Shown here piece after piece: positions 24,846 through 36,208 of a DNA stretch of 64,000 bases. The notes under the pieces are model-generated. The model saw nothing but the letters and a program-made list of their open reading frames with translations, searched no databases and was not told where the DNA came from. The stretch lies in contig PTEX01000206.1 of the NCBI GenBank assembly GCA_003342815.1, positions 868,001 to 932,000 on the forward strand, read 5' to 3'. The DNA is from Eudromia elegans. Taxonomy: Eukaryota > Chordata > Aves > Tinamiformes > Tinamidae. Position 1 is the stretch's first letter, and the number at the start of each line of letters is the position of its first letter. Made by a program: the position numbers and the translations under genes.

Positions 24846-24876
24846 ACAGTATTGAAATAATTGAATTCAATACTGT
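24846..24876. repeat. 11-bp perfect inverted repeat (hairpin)
   Basis: ACAGTATTGAA at 24846-24856 and its exact complement TTCAATACTGT at 24866-24876 are separated by 9 bases. The RNA would form an 11-bp stem. The arms are AT-rich, and no miRNA-like longer stem extends outside them. Confidence 0.8.
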
Positions 24877-25149
24877 AATTTTTGCTCTCACCACGTTAGC
24901 TTTATCTGCATGTTTATAGGTAAAATGACGAGGTAAAAAAAGTTCCTTCATTTCTGTCTACCTCAACTTTGTTATCACTGGCAGACACTGGGTTGCAAAC
25001 TTGTGTCTTAAGTTCTCCTTTTTCCTTTGGAAAGAATTACCTACAGGTATCAGTGGGATTACAGCATGTGTATCTGAAGACAGAATTTGGCCTAGTGACT
25101 TTAGCTTGTTTGCATCCAGCTAAGCTGCAGAGTGCTGTGTAGGGAATTG

Positions 25150-25420
25150 TTCGTACTAGTAGGCAAATATTGTAATTGCTAGATTATAGACAAGAGCCCT
25201 GCAGCAACAGCGCTGAGCGAAGCAGCCCGAGCTTTGCATATTTAGATTCTCCTGCTCCTGCATTCAGGCTCTGCGGCGATCTGTGGTTGTTTTCTTTTGG
25301 GACTGCTGAAGTTAGATTGCAAAATCTTAATTATGTGCAACCCCAGTTTGCATATGCTAATTTACAAGTGTCTCATTTGGGTAGTTCCTCTTTTTGTTTT
25401 CTGTAAGCAAATGAGGTCTT
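25150..25420. promoter_or_regulatory. Possible conserved regulatory block with POU-type sites
   Basis: A non-repetitive block with two octamer-like motifs (CTTTGCATATTT near 25233, and TTTGCATATGCTAAT near 25348) and several CpGs (GCGCTGAGCGAAGC, GCGGCGATC) in an otherwise CpG-poor intron. This composition is typical of conserved enhancers. Conservation itself cannot be judged here, so the call is an inference. Confidence 0.2.
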
Positions 25421-27417
25421 TCAACAGATCTCCTACTCCAAACATGTCTTCCTCTTTCTAAAATTCCAATCTGATCATATGGGCATCATTTGAAAGCACT
25501 AATATGTTCTCATTTTATTTTTGATTCCCAAAGTGTGTACAGCATGTAAAATCACCGCAATAAAAGTGTGACCAGCACAGGATCTCAGTTAAAACATTGC
25601 ATGATATATGAGTACACTGTTGGCTCTTTTAAGATCTCATTCAGAGATGCAAGTCAAACCTGGAACTCTAAGTGAAATGTTCTTTATTTAGATGAATCTT
25701 AAACCTACCAAAAAATATCTCAAAAGGTCAGAAATATAGAAAGGAAGACAGCTGTAATCTGTGGCTAATGTGATATGTTTTTGTTTTCACATATAATGCA
25801 TTTAGTTTGCTACAATTGTCTTATTAAAGCTTTCTTCTGGTTCTTAAAGTTGTGGAAAACTCTGCTACAGGGCAAGAGAAGATTAATGGAAAATCAGTCA
25901 GCTGGATCACTTAGTTAACCCGGTGAGGGTGTTGTAACTGGCCTTCATGAGCCTGAAGAAGGGGGCACAAAACGACTTACAGGGTGCTTGGATGGAACCA
26001 GGAAATTCTGCCAGGAAGATTTTACAAGCCTGAGTTAAGGGCTCAGGAAGAAAAGCCGCTTTTAATGCACCAAGCAATCAGCTCATAGGAAGTGCTGATG
26101 AGATGCAAATTCCATCTTCCTAACAGTAAGAAAGAAGTTTACTGTAGGAAGCATTTAGGCATTTAATTCCAGGAAAGGCTTCAGGGCTGTGAATCTTAAG
26201 ATGTCTTTTAAATAAACACACATCAGTCCTATCCTTTGTTTCAAGAGACTACCAAAGATGAAAGAAGAGGATGTCATCTCTTCTGTGAAGTGTTCTAATG
26301 GTTATGGCATCCATCCATCCAGAGAGAGATCTGATTTTTTTTTTTCCTCTGTCTCCCAACTGATAGTCTATGTTATTTGGGAGGAAGCACTCTTGTCCTT
26401 TTGGAGCTTCTGTTTCATTACATTTAAATCTCTGAGCTGGAGAAAATGATGTCCCGTAGCTTACCCTGGATTAGTAGCCTCGACACCAGCAAAGGGAGTC
26501 CAGCGTCTTAGAGATTCCTCTCCTTCATCCCCTTGTTTTCATTTGGCTTTTCCAGCTAATCGTAAATTTGTGTCTTTAGTGTTTCATTGATGTAAAATCA
26601 GTGTAATTGAGTTGGATAAAAAAAGAAAAAAACTTTAGAACTTTGTGAATCAAAATTTGGAACAAAACTTCCAGTCTTTTGCATCTAAGGTAGGAAATGG
26701 GCTGGAAAGGAACATTACTCGGTGTGGAACCCTCTTCACTTATCACTGTTGACTTCTCCACCAGTAAGTTTATGGTGCCATGGAGAGCGTACATGCTCTG
26801 CTACACAGAAATTTTTTCTGCTACAGATAATTAGCCTTTTGTTTTCTTATGGATAAGTTGTCCAGGTTCTCACACAAATATGATACCTTCAGTTAATGCA
26901 AAAGTGCTAATGTTTTAAGGATTCTTATAATGTACTGATGCATGCAGTGAAGATAGATCTAGAGGTCTCTATCATGATAACTTCCACTGAGCCCCATGTG
27001 AGTTGCCCCAAGAAATTTGCCTCAGGCAAATGTGTTGCTTCCCTGCCAGAAGTCAGCAAGGAACTTTAAATGTTGAGGAACAGCATTTGGCCTGTCACTG
27101 TTTTAGTTCACTCGAATTTGTAAACAAAATTCCTGGGAAGATTCTTTGTTTCTCATTTCTTTCCTAGTGCTATGAGTTTAAGTAATATCTCCCATTACAT
27201 CAGAGCATGTTAGTTTCATGGAGTATTTGAGGATTTTTATTAAGGGTTTACAAGTATGGGACAAGAACATCTTTATTCATTCACTGCATAAGGTCCCAGT
27301 CAAGTTCAAATCCTGTAGCTTGAATCAGTAGAAACCACAAAGAAGACTACCACAATTTTCCAAGATGTTTTGAATTATATGGACACTATTGCTGCAATGT
27401 CAGACTCTAAAGTGTTA

Positions 27418-27841
27418 CAGTTTCACAGAACGGTTGAAATTGGAAGGGACCTCTGGAGATCATCTAGTCCAAAAAGTCCACCAGGGCACATTGCTGGCTC
27501 ATGGTCCTCATGTCCACCAGGACCCTCTCATCCTTCTCTGCACAGCTGCTCTCCTGCAGGTCACCCCCAGCCTGTCCTAGTGCCTGTGGTTGTTTCTCCC
27601 CACATGCAGGACCCTGCACTTGCTTTTCCTGCGCTGCACGAGGTTCCTCTCTGCCAACTCTCCAACCCTCCCAGGCCCCTCTGGATTGCGGCACAGATCT
27701 CTGGGGTATCAGCCACTCCTCTCGGTTCTGTACGGTTCTCAAACTTGCTGAGCGTGAACGCTGTTGCTTCTTCCAGGTCATGGAACAATGCTGAACCCCG
27801 TACTGACCCCTAGGGGCACAGCTCGCTACAGGCCTCCAAAT
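27418..27841 (-). mobile_element. CR1 LINE, 5'-truncated 3' fragment
   Basis: Read on the minus strand, this is the avian CR1 3' end. The left edge carries CAGAACGGTTG, GGAAGGGACCTCTGG and GATCATCTAGTCC. Further right come the characteristic phrases CTGGGGTATCAGCCACTCCT, CAAACTTGCTGAG, CTTCTTCCAGGTCAT and TACTGACCCCTAGGGG. CR1 elements are non-LTR retrotransposons, usually truncated at the 5' end and without poly(A) tails, as seen here. The ORFs of up to 147 codons on both strands in this interval are products of the element, not host genes. It is moderately diverged and carries stops, so it should be inactive. Confidence 0.9.
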
Positions 27842-28207
27842 TAATAAATATAAGGGCAGAGAGATTGCTTTAGACTTGCGTGTTCGGCCTTCTGCCACTC
27901 AGAGCTAAAACTCTGGGATTATTTTAACATTTTTAATATGCCAAGATATATTAAGAGATACATTGGAACATGGCACTAGCTATTTTCAACTTTTAATCAT
28001 GAAGAACAATTGGAATGGCTACATATTAAGCAGCAATTGCCCCAGATATCCTTGAGAAAACAGAAAGATCTTAGAGAAAGATTGTTATATGACAATATGT
28101 ACTCCTTCATGGAAATGTATTGTTTAAATATAATCTATTCCAGTGTTTACACTGACAGGACTCTGTGGCAGTCACAGATAGTCAATGTCCTCTGTCTTCT
28201 CTTTCAG

Positions 28208-28261
28208 AGAGCCATTCAACAAATTACAGCAATCCGGCAATCCCCCCCCTTTTTTTTAGTG
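28208..28261 (+). CDS. Possible 54-base cassette (poison) exon
   Basis: An excellent acceptor (CCTCTGTCTTCTCTTTCAG) and donor (AGTG|GTGAGT) frame 54 bases. In the phase set by exon 23635-23748 the peptide EPFNKLQQSGNPPPFF runs into TAG at the end of a C8-T8 homopolymer. Inclusion would therefore truncate the product. Because 54 is a multiple of three, skipping it keeps the frame into 35256. The other two frames are open through the exon, so it could also belong to an unrelated transcript. The C8-T8 run is prone to length change, which affects any reading. Confidence 0.28.
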
Positions 28262-29334
28262 GTGAGTTTCTTCAAGCTTCACATGGAAGAAATATATATT
28301 GATATATTTTGCAGCCAAAGCTTTCATTCTTGCTGAACCACTGAAAACTGTTTCTGAAATATATTCTGAATGACCCTTTAAATCATCACTGTCTCTTCTA
28401 TGTAGTTTAGCTTACAAGTAAACTAAAGATGAATAAGCTAATAATCTTATACACATATATTTAGTGCAAGATATAAGGCATAAAGAAAGAATCATGTTTG
28501 GCTACGTCCTTTTCATCTTCAAATATTATTTTTTTTTTCTTTTAGTTTTCTCTGAGGGATATGAATGATCCTAATAAAAAAGTTCAAACATTGCCAAAAA
28601 TACAGTTTACTCTATCAAGTCAAACTCCACTAAGTTTTATAAGCCAAAGAATAAAGATAATATAGAGGCAATGCTCAGAAAGAGCTTTCCAGACTGGGGA
28701 AGAGAGACTAGGTCATTGAACACAGAAATAAGAATGGAGACAAGCTGTCATGTGTTTTGCAAGAGGTGAAGAGATGCTTTCACATTAAATATAAAAAATT
28801 TACAGAGTCTTCCAGTGTGAAACATTTCTTTCTTCATTTTTTCCCCCCTGAAGTATTATGGAATTCAGTGGAAAAACACCAGAATTTGCTAAGAATTAAA
28901 TATCAAGCAAACCCAATTTACCAGAGATCCCAGAGAGAATGGAGTTGAGAAACGAGGTTTTTGACTTATTAAGTGACTTCTTGTGCTCTTTCAGAGTTGG
29001 AATCTTTTGATCCTTTCTCTCATAATGCAGTGTCAAAGTTCGCAGTAAAATTGTATCATGAACAGGGCAACTTATAAACCTGCCATCCCCAGGACAGGGT
29101 ACTGACACCTGGTTAACATTGCTCATTGCAATTTATGGCCACTAATTTATAGATATATGAGGAGAATCAAGTTTTATTCAGTGAAAGATTTTTGCACAAG
29201 TTTTAAAATTTGAATTATCTCTTTCATATAAAATAAATAGCTGTAAAATAATGATTTTGGCAGTGAGTCAGTCCAGAATGATAAACATTGCTTCCCTTAA
29301 ATGACAATCTGAATTGCTAGTGGCTTAATCAAAC

Positions 29335-29353
29335 AGAGAGAGAGAGAGAGAGA
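29335..29353. repeat. (AG)n microsatellite
   Basis: About nine uninterrupted AG units. Confidence 0.9.
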
Positions 29354-29769
29354 CAGTTAAAATATATCCTGGTCTTAAATGTTATTTCAATAATGCAATA
29401 AAGTTAAGTTCAACTTTCAGGAAAATGTGTGCATGCTATAGAGGAAAGTCTACGTTATGAGAAGTCTTACTTGCCTTTTTAAAATATTGGTGAACTTCTT
29501 AACTGGTAGAGTTACAGAAGAACTGGAAGGTTGTTTAGATGGTTATCTTGGTTTAGTTTAAGTGGAGTTGGATATAAATGGAAGTTGAACAGAAATAAGC
29601 CATTCTACAGTTAGATGTAAATCTGTATAGGAACTAAGCTTAAATCAATCAATGTCATCTCTGTAAATACTCTTTAGAAACTTCTGTGTGTGCTCCCTTT
29701 GGTTCCTATCATTATCCTCTCTCACACTGTGGCCTTTAAGCAACTTTTCTAATGATCTCTGCTCATTAC

Positions 29770-29774
29770 ATATT
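29770..29774. repeat. Target-site duplication, left copy (ATATT)
   Basis: Five bases next to the TG end of the solo LTR, identical to 30539-30543. Confidence 0.85.
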
Positions 29775-30538
29775 TGTCCCGATCCGCTGTCGGGAGAGGT
29801 TTCGATACGATCCCAAGAGCGAGATTAAGACACAAACGAGGTCAAATGCTATGCAACCTTGTAAGCTGTATTTTCATAATCGTGATAGAATAGAGACAAG
29901 AAGGGAAAAAGGAAAAAAAAAAGAAAAGAAAGAGACATAAAGAAAGAGAGAGATGCAGCAAGATTATAGTTACCACCACCACCAGTCCAGCTACATTCCG
30001 TCAGTTCCACCTCGGTGCGGGTGTTGGTATCTGGAAGAAGAGGCCGCTCTCGATGCTGGTGATGATCTCTTGAGAGGGTTCAAATGACGACGAAGAAGAA
30101 ACCGCTGCTCCCTCGGTGTGCAGGAGAAGAAGTCTCTCGGTGCTGGAGGAGAGGAAGAAGGCCTCTCTCCATGGAGGAAAACGTAGTCCTTTTATTGTCC
30201 CAGTTCTTGAAGATTCCGCCCACTTGAAGATTTCTGGTACGTGCCGTCCGTGTCCTACGTGCTGGGTGCTCTGGTGCTCCTCTTCCCCCCCAGCTTGAGT
30301 GCTCATGCTGCCTGGAGGGCACTGCTGGGCATTGTNAGCCCAAAAAGTCACAGATCCTCAAGATGATGTCACAGTCTTCCTGATGCNGCAGTTAAGAGGT
30401 GTGAATGGTGCAGCAACAACATTGAGATAAGCACATCAACCGTTGTTCTTGGGCTGATATCAGTNTTGGGTTGATATCACAGTATCAATGATGTGGCAAC
30501 AATGTCGAGACAAACATAGCCCAAAATAGTCTCTTACA
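29775..30538 (-). mobile_element. Solo LTR of an endogenous retrovirus, with 5-bp target duplication
   Basis: A 764-bp segment begins TGTCCC and ends CTTACA on the plus strand (TG...CA ends). It is flanked on both sides by ATATT (29770-29774 and 30539-30543). On the minus strand a poly(A) signal, AATAAA, lies near 30195, between a U3 of about 340 bp and a long R-U5. There is no internal gag, pol or env sequence on either side, so this is a solo LTR left by recombination. The U5 part holds degenerate repeats built around CTCGGTG and GAAGAAG; the U3 part holds two copies of a GGGYTGATATCA motif. ORFs inside, up to 116 codons, are fortuitous. Three unresolved bases (30336, 30387, 30465) fall in the U3. 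A 5-bp duplication is typical of some avian ERV groups, but the family was not identified. Confidence 0.88.
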
Positions 30539-30543
30539 ATATT
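30539..30543. repeat. Target-site duplication, right copy (ATATT)
   Basis: Five bases next to the CA end of the solo LTR, identical to 29770-29774. The identity suggests that insertion and LTR recombination are not very old. Confidence 0.85.
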
Positions 30544-31126
30544 TGCTGTGGGGTTTTTTTGTTTGTTTTGTTTTCTTTTGTTTTGTGTTTTTATTTATTA
30601 TTTTTTTTAGCACAGGTGACACTAGTACCTGTGTGCGAGTGCTGATGGCATTACAGGATAAGCAGCAAAATCTTTACATCTATAAATGAAATTCCTGGTC
30701 TCCTGTGCATGTCAGCACTGCTGCTCTCTTCCTTGTGTCCATAAAGGGTCATACTTGTTATAATCATGTAGGTAAAGTCCTAGTTCGGGAAGGACATGCA
30801 GCTGCATAGCGGCCCATAAATTGAACATTTATTCTTTCTGACAGCAGTAGTGGAATTATTCTCATCTCACACATAAGTGTCACAGCTTGCTTTTCTCCCA
30901 AGTGCATCTTGCCTTAGCAGAGGTGTCAATGCAGCGATGTTGTGCATGCTAATACATTTGCTGCCCTTTTCCCCAGCCATGTGCAGAATTTCCCCTAGAT
31001 AATTCATGCTGAGGGATACATAAGAGGAGGCACTTATTATTTACTGGACATTAGAGGTCCCAGTTATATATATCAGATATTCACTAGACTCCAGACAATT
31101 TCCAAAGCTGTATTTATAAAGTTACA

Positions 31127-31145
31127 GAGCAGAGCTGCTCTGCTC
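31127..31145. repeat. 19-bp palindrome GAGCAGAGC-T-GCTCTGCTC
   Basis: Two perfect 9-base arms around one T. It has the dyad form of a binding site for a dimeric protein, and is too tight for a stable RNA hairpin loop. No factor is assigned. Confidence 0.75.
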
Positions 31146-33076
31146 AGCGGTTTATGCATCATATTTGTTCAGAAAACACAGATGACTTTAATTGTGTAAT
31201 TCAATTTCACAGAAAGAAGCCTTCGCAAGAGTGAGAGACAGACATTTCTGACACCCAGACTCTCAGTGCTGCTAGCAGTTTTTGTTTGCCTATTAGTGCC
31301 ATTTTCCAAATGTTGAAGCTTGTGTTGACTGATTTATCCCTGTTTGCCCTCTCTCCTAACTACCTCACTTCTCACAGATCAAGTATTTTGCTTTCTAGGG
31401 GGAAATGCTGTGAAATAATGGGAATACACAACTAGGATCATTGCTAGGCAGATTATTTTAGGGTTTTTACTTCATATGTGGAATGTATCATTCCTATGTA
31501 GAGATTTGTTGTTGATTCACTTGCTTCCTCCACAATATTTTGCCTGGTCTCATTTTCTTCTGCTACTAGTAGCCATGCACCCTCCAGATTACCTCAAATT
31601 GTAATTATCTGTCTGGGATTTGGAGTAACTCTTGTAAGAAGAAAGGATGTGCAATACAGCTTTGTATACTGCGGTCTTGCCAGCACACTTTATGGACAGA
31701 CATAACAACCATATCCTGTAGACTGTATCGTAGCTATCTGTGTGGCCCTAGCTTTAACCATTTGGAAGTAATTTAAGCCTCACATTTTCCATGGTGTCTT
31801 GTGAGCATCAGGCTTAATCTGAGGTGTTTTCTAAGTGGGGGCTGTGAGTAATGTTGCACAAACGGGGCTAAAGTCTCAGAAAGTTCCACTTGCCAGTGGG
31901 CTGTACCTTTCCTCACCTCAGAGAGAAGGAAGGAAGATAAGATATTTTGAACTGGGATCCATGCACGTGCAGAAGGAATTCTGATTAAATTTGCATGACT
32001 TGTTATTTATTGCTCTGCATTACTCCTATGTGGAATCTCTGAGAATCAACCCCCCATTGTTCATGCAGGGCCCCTGTTGGAAAAGTTTGTGCAATCAGGA
32101 ATGGAGCCATGTGATATAGGAAGCGAGTCATTCTCAGAGTTAATCACAACTGTGTATTGCTTAAAGGTTTGTTTGCAGGGAACAGATCACAAATAATCTG
32201 TCAGTTGTACAATCTGTTCACATAAAATACTTTATTCTGAATAAAATATTACATCTTAAATCCATGCTGTCCATGGGCAACTCATAAACAGAAAGAGGGC
32301 CTGAATTTAACAAACCCGTTATTTGCTCAAAATGCTCAGGACCACTGCTTTGTTTGAATTCTATTATTATTTCTTTTTAACTGCTGAGTTCTTCCTCAGT
32401 ACCATGTGGTGGATATTTTCAATGCTATATAACAAATTACATTAACTTTAGTTCCTTGAATTTCTTTTTTTTTAAAAAAAAGGCGAATGTTACAGAAATG
32501 TTACAGGTGTAAGCAAAAGTTGCTATCTATAGGGACAGAATCCCATTGTTCTTTGTAATATACAAGGGTCTGGAAGGGACTCTTAGAAAGGGTGATTTTG
32601 CAGGGTAATTATAATTCTGTGCTAACACTCGTAAAATCCCTGATTTTTTTGAACACTCTTATCTGATATAATATAAATGGTAATTTTGGACCATTTGGAA
32701 ATAGTATGGTATAAGCCAGAATATGGTATTCTAGAACCGAATTAAATGTTGATGTGGGAAGTGACTGTATCTACCCCAGTAAAAGTACTCATTAAGAATT
32801 GCAAAGCTTTGATGAGGAAACTATGATGAAGACTAAAATTAATTCTGACATGGTTAAAACATAAATAGTTTATAGTTTCCTTATCATCAAGACTTCTTAA
32901 TAGAATCTAATTTAACTGATAAATTTAAAATGCAACTGCATTTCCCTAGGACTTTTGCAGCTTCCATTCGCCTACTGAAATTTTTATCTTGCAGCTATTC
33001 TATTCTTCATGTATGCATAAATAGCTTCTCCTGGAATATCATCAAGTGAAACACAAATTGTATTGCAACCAGAATG

Positions 33077-33077
<1 letters not shown>

Positions 33078-33122
<45 letters not shown>
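33078..33122. repeat. (ATT)15 microsatellite
   Basis: Fifteen uninterrupted ATT units within the putative intron; length polymorphism is likely. Confidence 0.95.
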
Positions 33123-33908
33123 TCTGTAAGGAGATTATCAGCAATATTATAGGAAATAAATTTTATGGGAGCATACTATATATCAAGAGGAAAGTGTGTA
33201 GCTGATCTAAGGGAGAAGTTTTAGCGAGGTCTGTGTCTTGTAAGATGGGTAGAAGTCATAGCTAAAAGAGAAACATCAGAGGAGATGACTAATTGAAATA
33301 TTCTACTTTTTTCGTTGTTATTTTTAATTTCTGAAATGCAGTCAGTGAAGTATGGGAATGACAATTACGTCAAACTATTGGAAAGAAAAAGCAGGAAAGA
33401 GGAAAATCATAACAAAATTATGACTGTTGAATTGGTAATGAGGCCACATGGGCTAGTTGTACATTTGGTCTTAATCAGGCTATAGAAAATACTAAGAACT
33501 AGGAAATACTAAAGAGGAAGAGCACTATATAAATTTGATTCTTTATTTCCATTTGACATGGTGAGAAGTGGAGATGCAATGAGCTGCCTTGGGAGTACAC
33601 TGCACTGGGTTGTTTCAGAACAGTGCCCAAGGTGGTGCAAAATCAGGACTCCACCTGTATGAGCAGAGTCCAAATGTAAAGATTAATGAACTTTCGCATT
33701 CATGATGCAAACTCCTAACTTTTTTTGCTTCTCATAATAGGTTGAATTAGAAGTATGTGTGAGGCTAGAAGTGTTAGGGAAACATGTTCAGAACTGAATT
33801 TTGTAGTTAGTGGTATTGATATTGCATGTGGCACAAGGTGTTCACTGTTCAGTAAACACATGCTGTGATGACTCTTATCAGAAATTCAAAACTGGTTATC
33901 TACTTTCA

Positions 33909-33913
<5 letters not shown>

Positions 33914-33943
<30 letters not shown>
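33914..33943. repeat. Poly(T) run, 30 bases
   Basis: T30, equivalent to A30 on the minus strand. No retroposed gene body or target duplication was recognised beside it. Confidence 0.9.
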
Positions 33944-33944
<1 letters not shown>

Positions 33945-34409
33945 TGAATGGACTGGGAAATCTGCCTAAATTGTGAAGACTTAAGCTTTTTAAGAAACAA
34001 TGTTTGCTGGTTCCCAGCATAGAATCGTGATTCCAGTTTATTAAAGCCGTGATTCCAGCTGCTTATATTACAGGAAAACAAAGAGGGGAAAAGGAGAGTT
34101 AAATAAGCACCTTTATTCAAAGTAGTGTTTTGGTGCCTACTCTCCACTGAAATCCTTGGAAACTGGGCAGTTAATTATCTTAGTGTGGATGAACACTACA
34201 TGCTGTTATGCTGTTATCAGGTTATTCAGTTACTGTTATCTGTCTTAAAGGATTTGACTTCTTCTCTGTTTTTAGTCTGCATCTCTGCAAATTATTCCAT
34301 TTTGTTTCCAAATTTTTATTTTTTCATTGTAATAGGAATTAAAATATTCAAAATAATGTTTCTATTCTTAATAAAATGGATTTATTGTTCTTTATTACGA
34401 AACCTGCTT

Positions 34410-34623
34410 TCAGATAGCCTGAATGACGGGCTGTTCTGGCCCTGGAAATGACCGGTATCTTGACTTTTATACAAGAAGCCTGAAGGAATATCTTGAAATT
34501 ACAGCTGAGGGAGCCCTGAGCAGCTGGATAGCCAAGAATCTGCGAGGTCCACAGCGAAGCAAGCCACATAGTCCAAAATATAGCTTAAAGTCAAATCTTT
34601 TCTTCTGTCACACAGTTCAATAG
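34410..34623 (+). other. Open, CpG-containing segment of unknown nature
   Basis: GC-richer than its surroundings, with several CpGs, and open on both strands. The plus-strand frame reads DRYLDFYTRSLKEYLEI, then a segment ending WIAKNLRGPQ. A fair acceptor (CCTGCTTTCAG) lies at its left, but a TGA follows within three codons in this frame. The only downstream donor (GAG|GTCCAC) is poor. It may be a decayed mobile element. No family was recognised. Confidence 0.3.
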
Positions 34624-35255
34624 GAAAAGAAGGAATGAAAATAACTGTACTCACATAAAAATTAAAACATGCATCATTTTGCTCTAGTGACTGGAGGGGA
34701 GTGCTAATGATGCAACCTCTGAATAACACTTACTGATAAAACCTTTTGTAGGGTAGTTGATTTCATATGCCTACAAAATTTAGCTAGTAAATACACCATC
34801 AACCATTCAAATTGTTACACTTTTTAAACCTATACACAAGTGACTTCACTTTGCACTGTAATGGACAAAATTTGCCTATCAGGTGCTTCTAGATTGGATA
34901 AAGGGAAGAGTAGCCTTGGGCAAAAGCTGGACAGTTTTGTTCACTGTCGCTTTTACACAAAAATGAATTTTTGAATGCTTTCCAAACTGATAACTAAATA
35001 AACTGATAAAGAGAGAAGCTAGAATTCTTTTTAAAAATATTGATTTTTTTCCAGATATATAGCTCTCTTTCATGTGATATTTTCTTTTTTTCTTTTTTAA
35101 TTGGAACCACTTTACATATAAGAGTTAAATAAATAACTAATTAAATAAATAAATAATAGTTAAAGAAGGGCCCTTTGCTACCTGAAGTGTTATAGCAGTA
35201 TTGTTCTAAGTGTGTGTGAGACACATGTCTTATAAAACTGTCTGTTGTGTTTTAG

Positions 35256-35411
35256 GAAACCAAAACCTGTCAATGAGAATCAAACAGAGGTTGAAAAATA
35301 TCATGATATTGGTAGCTACCTTAAGAAGATCAGGGGTATCCCCAAAATTGAGCAAGAATCTCTTCAGAAAAGGGAGCATATCAACATGCTGATAAGAATA
35401 CTCAAGAAGGT
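35256..35411 (+). CDS. Internal coding exon of an unrecognised split gene
   Basis: The acceptor TGTTGTGTTTTAG is followed by an exon whose first G completes Arg with the AG left by 23635-23748. Then 51 codons run to a double donor: AAG|GTGTAAG (end 35409) or AAGGT|GTAAGT (end 35411). The second is the better consensus and gives the phase that fits exon 42456. Peptide landmarks are KPKPVNENQTEVEKYHDIG, YLKKIRGIPKIEQESL and KREHINMLIRILKK, which is hydrophilic, helical-looking and very charged. One alternative frame stays open to an in-exon TGA, but does not connect to the neighbouring exons. This is the longest and most protein-like exon in the window. The family is unrecognised. Confidence 0.62.
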
Positions 35412-36208
35412 GTAAGTATTAAGATCAAAATTCACTTTTAACTTTGGTAATGAGGGAAGAAAAAGAACTTCATTTAGATTTGGGATAAGAAGGCAAGCAA
35501 AACAAAGAATATACTAGTAAAATGAGGAATATGATCTCACAGTAATCTTCAGTGATGATCTACACTACTATTGACACATTTTGCTCCACTTCATGTGGCA
35601 TCCTTAGATTTCAGACTCTTTAGAGAGAAGGATGTGTGTTTCACAGCTGTTTCTGAAGTACCTACTCTGTGTCTGCTTTTACCCCACAATCAAGATGCTA
35701 ACAAGAATCTTGGGTTGCATTCCAAGTGCGTATTTTCTACCTGGAGTTGTTACCGTATTTAGAATAAGCACTAGAATGCTGCATTAGTAGAGTAATTGAA
35801 AGATTGGGACTGTTTTTTTGAAGACCTATAGTTAATCTATTTCTTTGCACTGAAGAAAAACTCCACTGATGACTACTTGTATTTCATCATCTCTTTGCAA
35901 TAGTAATTCTACTAACTTAAATGAAAATAAGCATCTTAAGTATATTCTTCTTGCACTGGAAACTCAGAGTGAACCTTTTCTTTTACTTTGATGTTAACTA
36001 CATGCTTACACTTGGCCAAACCTCTCTTGCAGGCATTAGTTCTCTGCCATCTCACTGTTGCGGGCAAACTTGCAGGGGTTGGGGCGTAAATTTGGTAAGA
36101 GATGAATCCTCTTGCCTTCCAGCCGATCCTCAAAAGTTAGAGGGACTGGGGGTGGCTGGACTCATCTCCTAATACGGATACCAAATTCTGTGGTAACTCT
36201 AAGCCTGA

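Larger units (their letters stand above)
23749..35255 (+). other. Putative intron 3, repeat-rich
   Basis: About 11.5 kb. It contains a GC-richer ORF-bearing patch (24150-24600), a hairpin (24846-24876), a possible conserved block (25150-25420), a CR1 fragment (27418-27841), a possible 54-base exon (28208-28261), a solo LTR (29775-30538), a palindrome (31127-31145), an ATT microsatellite, a T30 run and an open segment at 34410-34623. No other gene was recognised. Confidence 0.35.

Noticed and set aside
27370-27898. ORFs of 144-147 codons on both strands, the longest in the window
   Set aside because: They coincide with the CR1 fragment, and their DNA matches the antisense CR1 3' end, so they are not host genes.
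30001-30361. 116- and 93-codon minus-strand ORFs
   Set aside because: They lie wholly inside the solo LTR and cross an unresolved base; they are R-U5/U3 sequence read in frame by chance.
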